Origin: Candidatus Sphingomonas excrementigallinarum
GTDB taxonomy: Bacteria; Pseudomonadota; Alphaproteobacteria; Sphingomonadales; Sphingomonadaceae
DNA length: 64,000 bases
Assembly (NCBI GenBank): GCA_019112965.1
Contig: DXIH01000152.1
Location: 1 to 64,000 of the forward strand
Direction: 5' to 3'
The notes below the pieces were generated by a model. That model did no database searches. It was not told the origin of the DNA and saw nothing but the letters and a program-made list of their open reading frames with translations. Below, one piece after another: positions 22,431-30,113 of the stretch. Made by a program: the position numbers and the translations under genes. Position 1 is the stretch's first letter. Every line of letters begins with the position of its first letter.

Positions 22431-23720
22431 ATGAAAATCCTACCGAAGCTCGCGCTGGCGGCCGCGCTCGCGACGGGCATGGGCAGCGTCGTGCTGACCG
22501 CGCCGCTGTCTGCGCAGAAGAAGAAGGAAGAAGCGGCCGGTGGCCTGAAGCTGAGCCCCGAGGCGCTGAAGGCGGCCCAGGCCGCGCAGCCGGTGCTGCA
22601 GCAGAAGAATTATGCTGCCGCCGAGCCGCTGGTCGCCGCCGTCGAGGCTGCCGCCAAGACCGAGGACGACAAGTACATCGCCGCGGCGATGCGCTACGAG
22701 CTCGAATCGGGCAAGCTGTTCGCGGCCCAGCAGGCCAACCCGAACGCCCCGATCGACGAGGCGGTGCTCGCCAAGCCGCTCGACGCGCTCATCAACAGCC
22801 CGTCGACCCCGGCCGCCGACAAGCCGCGCTATGTCTATCGTCGCGGTGCGCTGGCCTATAACGGCAAGCAGTATCCGATCGCGCTGCAATATTTCCAGCA
22901 GGCCAAGCAGCTGGGCTATAACGACCCCAACCTGCCGATGCTGATCGTCAAGGCGAAGTTCGAGACGGGCGACGTGGCGGGCGGCAATGCCGAGCTGTCG
23001 TCGGTGATCGACCATATGAACGCCTCGGGCCAGAAGGCGCCGGAGGACTATTACAAGTTCGCCATCGGTCGTGCCAACAAGGCGAAGCAGGTTCCTGAGA
23101 CGCTGAGCTGGATGCGCAAGTGGATCGCGGCCTATCCGACCCCGCAGAACTGGCGCAACGCGCTGGTCATCTACGGTCTGCAGCCGGGTTCGCTGGCGAC
23201 GCTGGACAAGAACCAGAAGCTCGACCTGTTCCGCCTGATGCGTGCGTCCAAGTCGCTGGCCGACCAGAACGACTATATGGAATATGCCCAGTACGCGACG
23301 GACAAGGGCCTGCCCGCCGAGGCGGCGACCGTGTTGAAGGAAGGCATGGCAACCGGCAAGATCCCGGCTGGCAACGCCACGGCCAAGGCGATGCTGACGG
23401 CGGCGGAAGCCAAGAGCCGCCAGGAAGGCTCGCTCGCCCCGACCGAGGCGCGCGCCAAGTCGGCCAATGACGGCAAGCTCGCCGCGCTGACCGGCGAGGC
23501 CTATTATGGTCAGGGCAATTACGCCAAGGCGGCCGAGCTGTATCGCCTGGCGCTTCAGAAGGGCGGCGTCGATGCCAATGAGGTGAACACCCGCCTCGGC
23601 ATCGCACTGGCCGCCAGTGGCGACAAGGCGGGCGCGAAGGCCGCGTTCGACGCCGTCAAGGGCGCTCCGCGCGCCGATCTGGCGAGCTTCTGGAACACCT
23701 GGCTCGCCACCCAGGCGTAA
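22431..23720 (+). CDS. Secreted TPR-like repeat protein
   Basis: A 429-residue exported protein. The ATG at 22431 has GGAGAG 7-8 bases upstream and yields a clean signal peptide MKILPKLALAAALATG..PLSAQ (cleavage after about residue 29); an earlier in-frame start would spoil it. The mature chain is helical with TPR/Sel1-like pairs, for example KQYPIALQYFQQAKQLGYND (about 143-162) and QGNYAKAAELYRLALQKG (about 362-379). A Lys-rich start (KKKEE) follows the signal. No enzyme motif is visible. Likely a periplasmic scaffold of unknown role; a strong terminator follows. Confidence 0.82.
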   Translation: MKILPKLALAAALATGMGSVVLTAPLSAQKKKEEAAGGLKLSPEALKAAQAAQPVLQQKNYAAAEPLVAAVEAAAKTEDDKYIAAAMRYELESGKLFAAQQANPNAPIDEAVLAKPLDALINSPSTPAADKPRYVYRRGALAYNGKQYPIALQYFQQAKQLGYNDPNLPMLIVKAKFETGDVAGGNAELSSVIDHMNASGQKAPEDYYKFAIGRANKAKQVPETLSWMRKWIAAYPTPQNWRNALVIYGLQPGSLATLDKNQKLDLFRLMRASKSLADQNDYMEYAQYATDKGLPAEAATVLKEGMATGKIPAGNATAKAMLTAAEAKSRQEGSLAPTEARAKSANDGKLAALTGEAYYGQGNYAKAAELYRLALQKGGVDANEVNTRLGIALAASGDKAGAKAAFDAVKGAPRADLASFWNTWLATQA

Positions 23721-23727
23721 AGGATGG

Positions 23728-23760
23728 AGGCCCGCGTCGGCGACGATGCGGGCCTTTTTC
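23728..23760 (+). terminator. Rho-independent terminator
   Basis: Stem GGCCCGC/GCGGGCC with a 12-base loop, followed by TTTTT, starts eight bases after the stop of the secreted repeat protein gene. Confidence 0.85.
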
Positions 23761-23786
23761 ATTCTTGGCGGAGCGCTGGGTGTGTG

Positions 23787-23883
23787 CTTCGACTTCGCTG
23801 AGCATGAACGGCTGCTAGGTCGTTGGGCTTGGCTCGCGCCTTACAACAATCCTTTCCTCCGTTCAGCCTGAGCGAAGTCGAAG
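23787..23883. repeat. Inverted repeat, family A
   Basis: The left arm CTTCGACTTCGCTGAGCATG continues AACGG and the right arm CCGTTCAGCCTGAGCGAAGT continues CGAAG; they are complementary over about 25 bases with two mismatches and enclose 47 bases. Same family as the pair at 2193-2277, but with a longer centre. Confidence 0.78.
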
Positions 23884-23903
23884 ACTACGCACCAATCGCC
23901 AGC

Positions 23904-23946
23904 CAAAAAGGGCCGGTGCTCCCGAACGGAGAACCGGCCCTTTTTT
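23904..23946. terminator. Bidirectional Rho-independent terminator
   Basis: Stem GGGCCGGT/ACCGGCCC with a 15-base loop. It is flanked by AAAAA on the left and TTTTTT on the right, so it can stop transcription from both sides. On the minus strand it ends the Lrp/AsnC gene. Confidence 0.85.
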
Positions 23947-23961
23947 GCAACCGAAACCGGA

Positions 23962-24444
23962 TCAATCCGCTTGGATCGGAATCCCAGAAACCTGTTTGGC
24001 CGTTCGGATGGTCAGCGACGTCTTGACGCTGGCGACATTGGGCGCGGGCGTCAGGTGGCCGGTCAGGATTTCCTGGAAGCTCTTGAGGTCCGACGCGACG
24101 ATCTTCAGGATGAAATCGATCTCGCCGTTCAGCATGTGGCACTCGCGCACCTCGGGGATGCCTGCGACATGCGCCTCGAAGGCGGCCAGGTCATGCTCGG
24201 CCTGGCTGCGCAGCGACACCATGGCGAAGACGGTGATCGGAAAGCCCAGACGCGCGGCATCGAGGTCGGCATGATAGCCGCGAATGGCCCCGGCTTCCTC
24301 CAGCGCGCGGACGCGGCGCAGGCAGGGCGGGGCGGTCAAACCGACTCGTTCGGCCAGTTCGACATTGGTCATACGGCCATCGGCCTGCAACAGCGCCAGG
24401 ATCTGCCGATCGATGCGATCGAGCGCCATTACACGATACTCCAC
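23962..24444 (-). CDS. Lrp/AsnC family transcriptional regulator
   Basis: A 160-residue feast/famine regulator. The N-terminal winged HTH (about 6-60) contains LDRIDRQILALLQADGRMTN and VGLTAPPCLRRVRALEEAG, the hallmark of Lrp/AsnC proteins. The C-terminal RAM domain (about 70-150) has VAGIPEVRECHMLNGEIDF, which binds amino-acid effectors in relatives. Two starts five codons apart (ATG at 24444 and 24429) are both possible. The target genes are unknown; it is transcribed away from the histidine-kinase-like gene, with a roughly 160-base shared upstream region holding two AAGGACGTTA direct repeats near that gene. Confidence 0.9.
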   Translation of the reverse strand: MEYRVMALDRIDRQILALLQADGRMTNVELAERVGLTAPPCLRRVRALEEAGAIRGYHADLDAARLGFPITVFAMVSLRSQAEHDLAAFEAHVAGIPEVRECHMLNGEIDFILKIVASDLKSFQEILTGHLTPAPNVASVKTSLTIRTAKQVSGIPIQAD

Positions 24445-24602
24445 ATAAAATGCCGAATCCCTATGCTCTTTGACGGCGTACTATAAGAAAATTACGCACT
24501 ACCGTAATTCTCGGGCATTGCAACGGCACCGATAAGGATATTTGCAGGTTACCAGTTGGAAGGATAAGGACGTTAAGACAAGGACGTTAGGGCCGATCGG
24601 CC

Positions 24603-26471
24603 ATGCGTGAAGGGAGCTCAGTGCGGTTCGACGATAGTCTGGCGACGATTTTATCGGCCGACACTGCGACGCCTTTCGGCGCGCAGACTGCCTGGCGGCA
24701 GCTGATCGACTTGATAAGCCGTGGCCGTGTGCCTGCCGATCCGCCGATGCTCGTGCGGCTTGCCGAACTGCGTGATGCGGTGGCCGAGGGCGTTCGCGTC
24801 GCCAGCGCGCGCATCCTGAGCAGCGGCCACCCGCCCGCCGCACTGGTCGGCTTTTTTGCACAGGATACGATGGCGGTCGCCGCGATGGTGCTGCGCAACG
24901 TCGAACTGGCGGACGATGACTGGCTGGGGATTCTGCCCAACCTGACCCCGCGCACCCGCTCGATCCTCCGGCACCGGCGGAACTTGTCCGAGACCGTGAT
25001 GCGCGGCCTGGAAAGTTTCGGTTCGGTCGATTTCGTGCTTCCGAACATGAGCGGCCCGGCCGATGCGACCATGTCTGCCGCATTGCCGATCGAGGCCGCG
25101 CCGGAGCCTGTGACCGAGCCCGCCGCGCGCGTCCCGGAGCAGCCCGAGCCACGCGTAACGCCCAAGCCAGGCGTAACGCCCAAGCCGATAACGGCCGAGC
25201 CCGTGGCCGAAGCCGAGCCCGTGTCCATCCTTCTGGACCCGGTGCCGACCCAGGCCGCGACGCCTTTCGTCGCTCTGGGGCAGGTCGCCCGCAGCCTGCC
25301 CTTCATGGCGGAGGCGATGCGTCATGCCCCGCCGACCGCTGCCCCGCCACGATATGAGATCGCCGATCTCGTCGCGCGGATCGACGCCTTCAATCAACGG
25401 CGTGAGGAAACGACCGGCGTGCCGCAGCGCGACGCCGGGCCCGTGCATTTCGACTTCGAAACCGATGCCAATGGCCTGATCCTGGGCGTCGAGGGCGTCA
25501 CGCGTGGTCCGCTGGTCGGCGTCAGCATTGCGGAAACCGCGATGCAGGGGCTGGCGCAATTCGACGGCGTGGCGATGGGGGCCTTTCGCCGCCGCTCCGG
25601 ATTTCGCGATGCGCGGCTCGAAATCGGCGGCAGCTCGGCGGCGGCGGGATCGTGGCGGGTATCGGCCATGCCCTTTTTCGACCCTGTATCCGGCCGTTAC
25701 GCGGGGTATCGTGGCAGCGGTCGTCGCCCGCGCCGGGACGAGATGGCCAATGTGGTCGAAGCCCCTCCCGAAACTTCCTCGTCCGATTCGCTGCGCCAGC
25801 TGGTCCATGAACTGCGGACTCCGGCGAACGCGGTGGCGGGTTTCGCCGAGCTGATCGAAAGTGAACTGCTTGGCCCCGTCGCGCCGGTCTATCGCGACCG
25901 CGCCAGTGCCATCCGGGCGATGGCGGCCGATCTGCTTGCCTCGGTCGAGGACCTCGACACCGCAGCCCGGATCGAGGGGCATGTGCTGGAGCTGCGGCCG
26001 AGCATTGTTCCGCTCGTCCCGCTGATCCAGCGGGTGTTGGCCGATCTGCGTCCGCTGGCCGAATTGCGGCGCGCCGAAATCCGCTTCGACATGTCCTCGG
26101 CACCCTTATGCGCGTTGGCCGACGACCGCGCGAGCGAGCGGCTGCTGACCCGGCTTTTCTCCGTGCTCTTGTCCAACTGCGTGGTGGGCGAGCGGCTGTC
26201 GGCACAATTGTCTGCCGATCAGGGCATGGCGGCGCTGCGCATCGATCGCCCCCTGTCGCTGACCGTCGAGGCGGATGCCGGGCTGTTGAGCGAAGCGGGG
26301 GATGAGGAACAGCGTGACGGCGCACCCTTGCTCGGCACCGGGTTCTCATTGCGTCTGATCGACAAGCTCGGCGCTGAGATGGGCGGTGGGCTGACCATCG
26401 GCCTGCATCGTGTCGTGCTGGCGCTTCCGATCGGCCGGGACGAGCGCGCGGGACAGGCATCGATCGCCTGA
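24603..26471 (+). CDS. Histidine-kinase-like protein with degenerate ATPase domain
   Basis: A 622-residue soluble protein. Residues about 1-140 are helical repeats resembling DUF2336-type domains (tentative). A Pro/Glu/Val linker (about 155-205, with VTPKPGVTPKP repeats) follows, then a PAS-like part (about 280-375). A HisKA-type dimerisation helix has the phosphoacceptor H in LVHELRTPANAVAGF (about residue 403). In the C-terminal part only an N-box-like LLSNCVV and a G-box-like GTGFSLRLIDKLG (about 577-589) can be seen; a DxGxG motif is missing. It may thus be a phosphotransfer or scaffold protein rather than an active kinase. A GTG at 24621 with AGGGAG upstream is an alternative start. The deacetylase gene starts two bases after the stop. 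Confidence 0.75.
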   Translation: MREGSSVRFDDSLATILSADTATPFGAQTAWRQLIDLISRGRVPADPPMLVRLAELRDAVAEGVRVASARILSSGHPPAALVGFFAQDTMAVAAMVLRNVELADDDWLGILPNLTPRTRSILRHRRNLSETVMRGLESFGSVDFVLPNMSGPADATMSAALPIEAAPEPVTEPAARVPEQPEPRVTPKPGVTPKPITAEPVAEAEPVSILLDPVPTQAATPFVALGQVARSLPFMAEAMRHAPPTAAPPRYEIADLVARIDAFNQRREETTGVPQRDAGPVHFDFETDANGLILGVEGVTRGPLVGVSIAETAMQGLAQFDGVAMGAFRRRSGFRDARLEIGGSSAAAGSWRVSAMPFFDPVSGRYAGYRGSGRRPRRDEMANVVEAPPETSSSDSLRQLVHELRTPANAVAGFAELIESELLGPVAPVYRDRASAIRAMAADLLASVEDLDTAARIEGHVLELRPSIVPLVPLIQRVLADLRPLAELRRAEIRFDMSSAPLCALADDRASERLLTRLFSVLLSNCVVGERLSAQLSADQGMAALRIDRPLSLTVEADAGLLSEAGDEEQRDGAPLLGTGFSLRLIDKLGAEMGGGLTIGLHRVVLALPIGRDERAGQASIA

Positions 26472-26473
26472 CC

Positions 26474-27472
26474 GTGCCGAGCGCCGCTCGCCCCCGGCGT
26501 CATGAGGCGGCTAAGGCCGCCGAGCGCGTCATTTGGCCCGAGACGTTCGGGCGACGTTTCCTCGTGACCGTCGATGTCGAGGAGGAGTTCGACTGGAGCG
26601 CGCCGCTCGACCGCCGCCATCGGTCGACCAAGGCGATGCGCGCCTTCGCACCCGCGCATCGACGATTCGCGGAGGCCGGGGTCGGGCTCAACTGCATGGT
26701 CGACTATCCGGTCGCGGTGGACCCGGCGGCGGTGGACATTCTGTCCGACTGCCTGGCGGATGGCCGCTCCGAGATCGGCGCGCAGCTGCATAGCTGGGTG
26801 ACACCGCCTTATGAGGAGGTCGTCGATCCCTTTACCAGTCATGCGGGCAACCTGCCGGGCCCATTGGAAGCCGCCAAGCTCGACACATTGACCGATGCGC
26901 TCACCGCTTCGTTCGGTATACGGCCTCGCGTCTTTCGGTCGGGGCGCTATGGGTTGGGGCCGTCGTCACTGTCGTTGCTGGCCTCACGAGGCTACCGGAT
27001 CGACAGTTCGATGCGCGCGCTGCACGATTATGGTGCGACAGGCGGCATGGATTTCAGTGCCATCGACGCCCATGGCTTTCGCCGAGACGGCATGGTCGAG
27101 CTGCCCCTGACCAGCGTCTACACGGGCTTGTTGCGATGGGGAGGCGCGGACCTGTATCGCCGCGCCGGGCACTGGCCGCGTGGGCGTGGGGTCCTGGCGC
27201 GGGCGGGGCTGCTGAACCGTATTCCCTTGACGCCCGAAGGGGTGGGCATAGGCGATGCGCTGGCGGCGATCGATCGGGCGCTGGCCGATGGTGTGCGTCT
27301 GCTGACCTTTTCTTTCCACTCTCCGACGCTGGAGCCGGGCCATACGTCCTATGTCCGCGATGCGCGTGACCGGGCGATGTTCGATCGGTGGTGGGATGCA
27401 GTTTTCGATCGATTGGCCAGGCGCGGCGTCACCGCAACGACGATCGACGAGATCCTGTCCATCACCGGATAA
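26474..27472 (+). CDS. Polysaccharide deacetylase family protein (WalW-like)
   Basis: A 332-residue protein with the NodB-like catalytic fold of family 4 carbohydrate esterases. RFLVTVDVEEEFDW (about 28-41) carries the first motif (metal-binding Asp pair region), EIGAQLHSWVTPP (about 99-111) the H-x3/4-H-like motif and RVFRSGRYGLGP (about 151-162) the third. The HSPTLEPG near 275 gives the late His. These enzymes remove N- or O-acetyl groups from polysaccharides. There is no signal peptide, and the start is a GTG two bases after the kinase-like gene. The genes downstream make exopolysaccharide precursors, supporting a role in that pathway. Confidence 0.82.
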   Translation: MPSAARPRRHEAAKAAERVIWPETFGRRFLVTVDVEEEFDWSAPLDRRHRSTKAMRAFAPAHRRFAEAGVGLNCMVDYPVAVDPAAVDILSDCLADGRSEIGAQLHSWVTPPYEEVVDPFTSHAGNLPGPLEAAKLDTLTDALTASFGIRPRVFRSGRYGLGPSSLSLLASRGYRIDSSMRALHDYGATGGMDFSAIDAHGFRRDGMVELPLTSVYTGLLRWGGADLYRRAGHWPRGRGVLARAGLLNRIPLTPEGVGIGDALAAIDRALADGVRLLTFSFHSPTLEPGHTSYVRDARDRAMFDRWWDAVFDRLARRGVTATTIDEILSITG

Positions 27473-27507
27473 CCGGGCCGCGTTGAGATGCGACCCGGTC
27501 GTTGGGA

Positions 27508-28551
27508 TCAGCGCTTCATCGCCTCGATCAGCTTCTTGACGTCCTGGCTGCGACCGCGCGGCAGGATCAGGATATCGTCCCCGCTCGCCACGACGATCAG
27601 GTCCTGCACGTCGACGGCCGCCACCCGGACCCGGTCGGTGCGGATCAGGCAGTTCTTCGTGTCGATCGCCAGCACCTCGCCGCGATGCGCATTGCCGAAG
27701 CCGTCCAACTCGCTGATCGAATGCAGCGCGTCCCAGCTGCCGACATCGTTCCACCCCATGGCGACGGGGACGACCGCGACCCGGTCGGCGCGCTCCATCA
27801 CCGCATAGTCGATCGAGTCCGACGGGCAGGCCGAGAACTCCGCTTCATCCGGGGAGATACGCTTGCCGTCATGCTTGGCCGCGCGCATCGCCTTTTCTGC
27901 GGCGACCAGCATTTCGGGGGCGTGCTGGCCCAGCTCTTCGAGGAAGCGATCGGCGCGGAACAGGAAGATACCGCCGTTCCAGGCATAGTCGCCGCGCGCC
28001 AGCATGGCTTCCGCGCGTTCCAGCCTGGGCTTTTCGACGAATCGAGCGACCTGATGCACGCCCGGTGCGATCTCGCGCCCGACCTGGATCCAGCCATAGC
28101 CTGTTTCCGGCTTGTCGGCCGTGATGCCGAAGGTCGCGAGCCAGCCCTGCGACACCATCGGCAGCGCCGCGCGGATCGCGGCGTGGAATGCATCGAGATC
28201 GGCGATGACATGATCCGACGGCATGACCAGCAGCACGTCTTCGGGCTTGGCGGCCAGCGCAGCGAGCGCGATGGCGGGGGCGGTGTTGCGCGCCACCGGC
28301 TCCAGTACCAGCGCCTGGGGCGGCGTGCCCGCCTCCGTCAACTGGCTTTCGACCAAGTCGGCATGGCGCTGTCCGGCGACGACGATCGGCGCGGCGAAAT
28401 CGTTGGATTTGGTCCGCTGCGCGGTCAACTGCAGCATCGTCTCGTCGGAGGTCAGCGGCAACAGCTGCTTGGGCATCTCCGGCTTCGACATCGGCCAGAG
28501 ACGCGTGCCGGAGCCACCGGACAGGATGACCGGCACGATCGGATTATGCAT
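27508..28551 (-). CDS. manC: Mannose-1-phosphate guanylyltransferase
   Basis: Makes GDP-mannose from mannose-1-phosphate and GTP for exopolysaccharide or glycan synthesis. The ATG at 28551 (GAAGGGG about five bases upstream) gives 347 residues starting MHNPIVPVILSGGSGTRLWP; the nucleotidyl-transferase signature is GGSGTRLWPMSKPEMPKQ. The FVEKP motif (sugar-phosphate binding, about 168-172) and the C-terminal left-handed beta-helix start are present. It lacks the PMI type II cupin of the bifunctional AlgA/XanB enzymes, so a separate phosphomannose isomerase is needed. It is divergent from the sugar transferase gene. Confidence 0.92.
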   Translation of the reverse strand: MHNPIVPVILSGGSGTRLWPMSKPEMPKQLLPLTSDETMLQLTAQRTKSNDFAAPIVVAGQRHADLVESQLTEAGTPPQALVLEPVARNTAPAIALAALAAKPEDVLLVMPSDHVIADLDAFHAAIRAALPMVSQGWLATFGITADKPETGYGWIQVGREIAPGVHQVARFVEKPRLERAEAMLARGDYAWNGGIFLFRADRFLEELGQHAPEMLVAAEKAMRAAKHDGKRISPDEAEFSACPSDSIDYAVMERADRVAVVPVAMGWNDVGSWDALHSISELDGFGNAHRGEVLAIDTKNCLIRTDRVRVAAVDVQDLIVVASGDDILILPRGRSQDVKKLIEAMKR

Positions 28552-28722
28552 GAATGCCCCTTCTGATTGTCCGAGCCACCGAGAGATATGTCGGTGGCCA
28601 GGACGGTTGTAACGCACCCACAACGCATATCTTCACGCTTCGTTTGTCATTGTCTGCAAAAATTGGGACAAGCAGCCATCGAAAGCGGGGTTGCGTGTGC
28701 GTTGGGGATGTCGATCCGGTAG

Positions 28723-30111
28723 ATGATCCGCCTGTTCAAACATTATGTCCCCCATGCGGCGCTGTTGCTCGGGCTGGTCGATTTCCTGCTGCTGATGGTC
28801 GCGGCCGAGCTGGGCTGGGTGCTGCGCGCGTACCAGATCGGTTATCCGGCAGGCTCGTTTTTCGAGCGGCTGCCGCAGGTGCTGAGCTTTGCGATCCCGC
28901 TTCAGATTTCGTTGCTGGCGGTGGGCGCCTATGCCGCCGCTTCTTTCCTGTCGCTTCGTTTTGCCGCGGCGCGCCTGATGGTCGCGATCTCGCTGGGCGT
29001 GATATTCCTGTCGCTGATCTTCTTCTTCTTTCCCAACCTGTCCTATTGGCGGTCGAGCCTGTTCTTCTCGATGGTCATCGCGGTCGTGTTGCTGGTCGTA
29101 GTGCGCGGGCTGCTCGGTCGTTTCCTGGGCGGTGATCGGTTCAAGCGCCGCATCGTCCTGATGGGCGCGGGCGAGCGTGCCGCGCAGATAGCCGCGCTGG
29201 CGGCCAGGCCGGGGAGCAATTTCGTGGTCGCGGGGGCGATCGCCATGAGCGGGGACGAAACCGCAATTCCCGGCGCCGTTCCGCGATCCGCGATCCCCAG
29301 CCTGTCAGGCTTCGTGCTGGAGCGCGAGGCGGGCGAGGTGGTGCTGGCACTTCAGGAACGACGCGGCTCGCTCCCCTATCAGGACCTTCTGCGCGTTCGC
29401 ACGACCGGCGTGCATGTCTCTGAAATATCTAGCTTTTTGGAGCAACAGACGGGGCGTATCGATCTGGCGTCCGTCAGCCATAGCTGGCTGATCTTTTCCG
29501 AGGGTTTCGCGTCGGGCCGTATGTGGTCGGCCATGGCCAAGCGCGCCTTCGACATTTCGGTCAGCCTGATCCTGCTGGTCGTGGCGGTGCCGGTGATCGT
29601 GGCGACCGCCCTCCTGATCCGACTCGAGTCGCGCGGACCCGCCTTCTATCGCCAGCGGCGCGTCGGCCTGTTCAACCAGCCTTTCGACATTCCCAAACTC
29701 CGCTCGATGCGGCAGGATGCCGAAGTGGCAGGGCAGGCGGTCTGGGCAGAGAAGGACGATCCGCGCATCACGCGGGTGGGGCGTTTCATCCGCAAGGTGC
29801 GGATCGACGAGCTGCCGCAAATCTGGTCGGTGCTGACCGGAGAGATGAGCTTTGTCGGCCCGCGTCCCGAGCGGCCGCAATTCGTCGAGCAGCTCGAACG
29901 ACAAATCCCGTTCTATGCCGAGCGGCACATGGTGAAGCCGGGGATCACGGGCTGGGCGCAGCTCAACTATCCCTATGGCGCGTCGATCGAGGATGCCCGG
30001 CACAAGCTGGAATATGACCTGTATTATGCCAAGAATTATTCGCCCTTTCTCGACGCGTTGATCCTGCTCCAGACACTACGGGTCATTCTCTGGCCTTCGG
30101 GCGCACGCTGA
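28723..30111 (+). CDS. Polyprenyl glycosylphosphotransferase (exopolysaccharide priming sugar transferase)
   Basis: A 462-residue membrane enzyme that starts exopolysaccharide repeat units by moving a sugar phosphate onto undecaprenyl phosphate. About four transmembrane segments lie in residues 10-125, followed by a CoA-binding-like nucleotide domain (RIVLMGAGERAAQIAAL, about 144-160). One more segment (about 275-297) precedes the conserved catalytic part: RQRRVGLFNQPFDIPKLRSM (about 308-327), RFIRKVRIDELPQ (about 351-363) and SFVGPRPERPQF (about 373-384). The layout is close to the EpsB_2-type, PEP-CTERM-associated transferases (TIGR03013). The TPR protein gene follows after two bases. Confidence 0.9.
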   Translation: MIRLFKHYVPHAALLLGLVDFLLLMVAAELGWVLRAYQIGYPAGSFFERLPQVLSFAIPLQISLLAVGAYAAASFLSLRFAAARLMVAISLGVIFLSLIFFFFPNLSYWRSSLFFSMVIAVVLLVVVRGLLGRFLGGDRFKRRIVLMGAGERAAQIAALAARPGSNFVVAGAIAMSGDETAIPGAVPRSAIPSLSGFVLEREAGEVVLALQERRGSLPYQDLLRVRTTGVHVSEISSFLEQQTGRIDLASVSHSWLIFSEGFASGRMWSAMAKRAFDISVSLILLVVAVPVIVATALLIRLESRGPAFYRQRRVGLFNQPFDIPKLRSMRQDAEVAGQAVWAEKDDPRITRVGRFIRKVRIDELPQIWSVLTGEMSFVGPRPERPQFVEQLERQIPFYAERHMVKPGITGWAQLNYPYGASIEDARHKLEYDLYYAKNYSPFLDALILLQTLRVILWPSGAR

Positions 30112-30113
30112 TC

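Noticed and set aside
24566..24589. Direct repeats AAGGACGTTA (14-base period) before the kinase-like gene as a CtrA or other named site
   Set aside because: They do not fit TTAA-N7-TTAA; two copies alone are too little to name a regulator.
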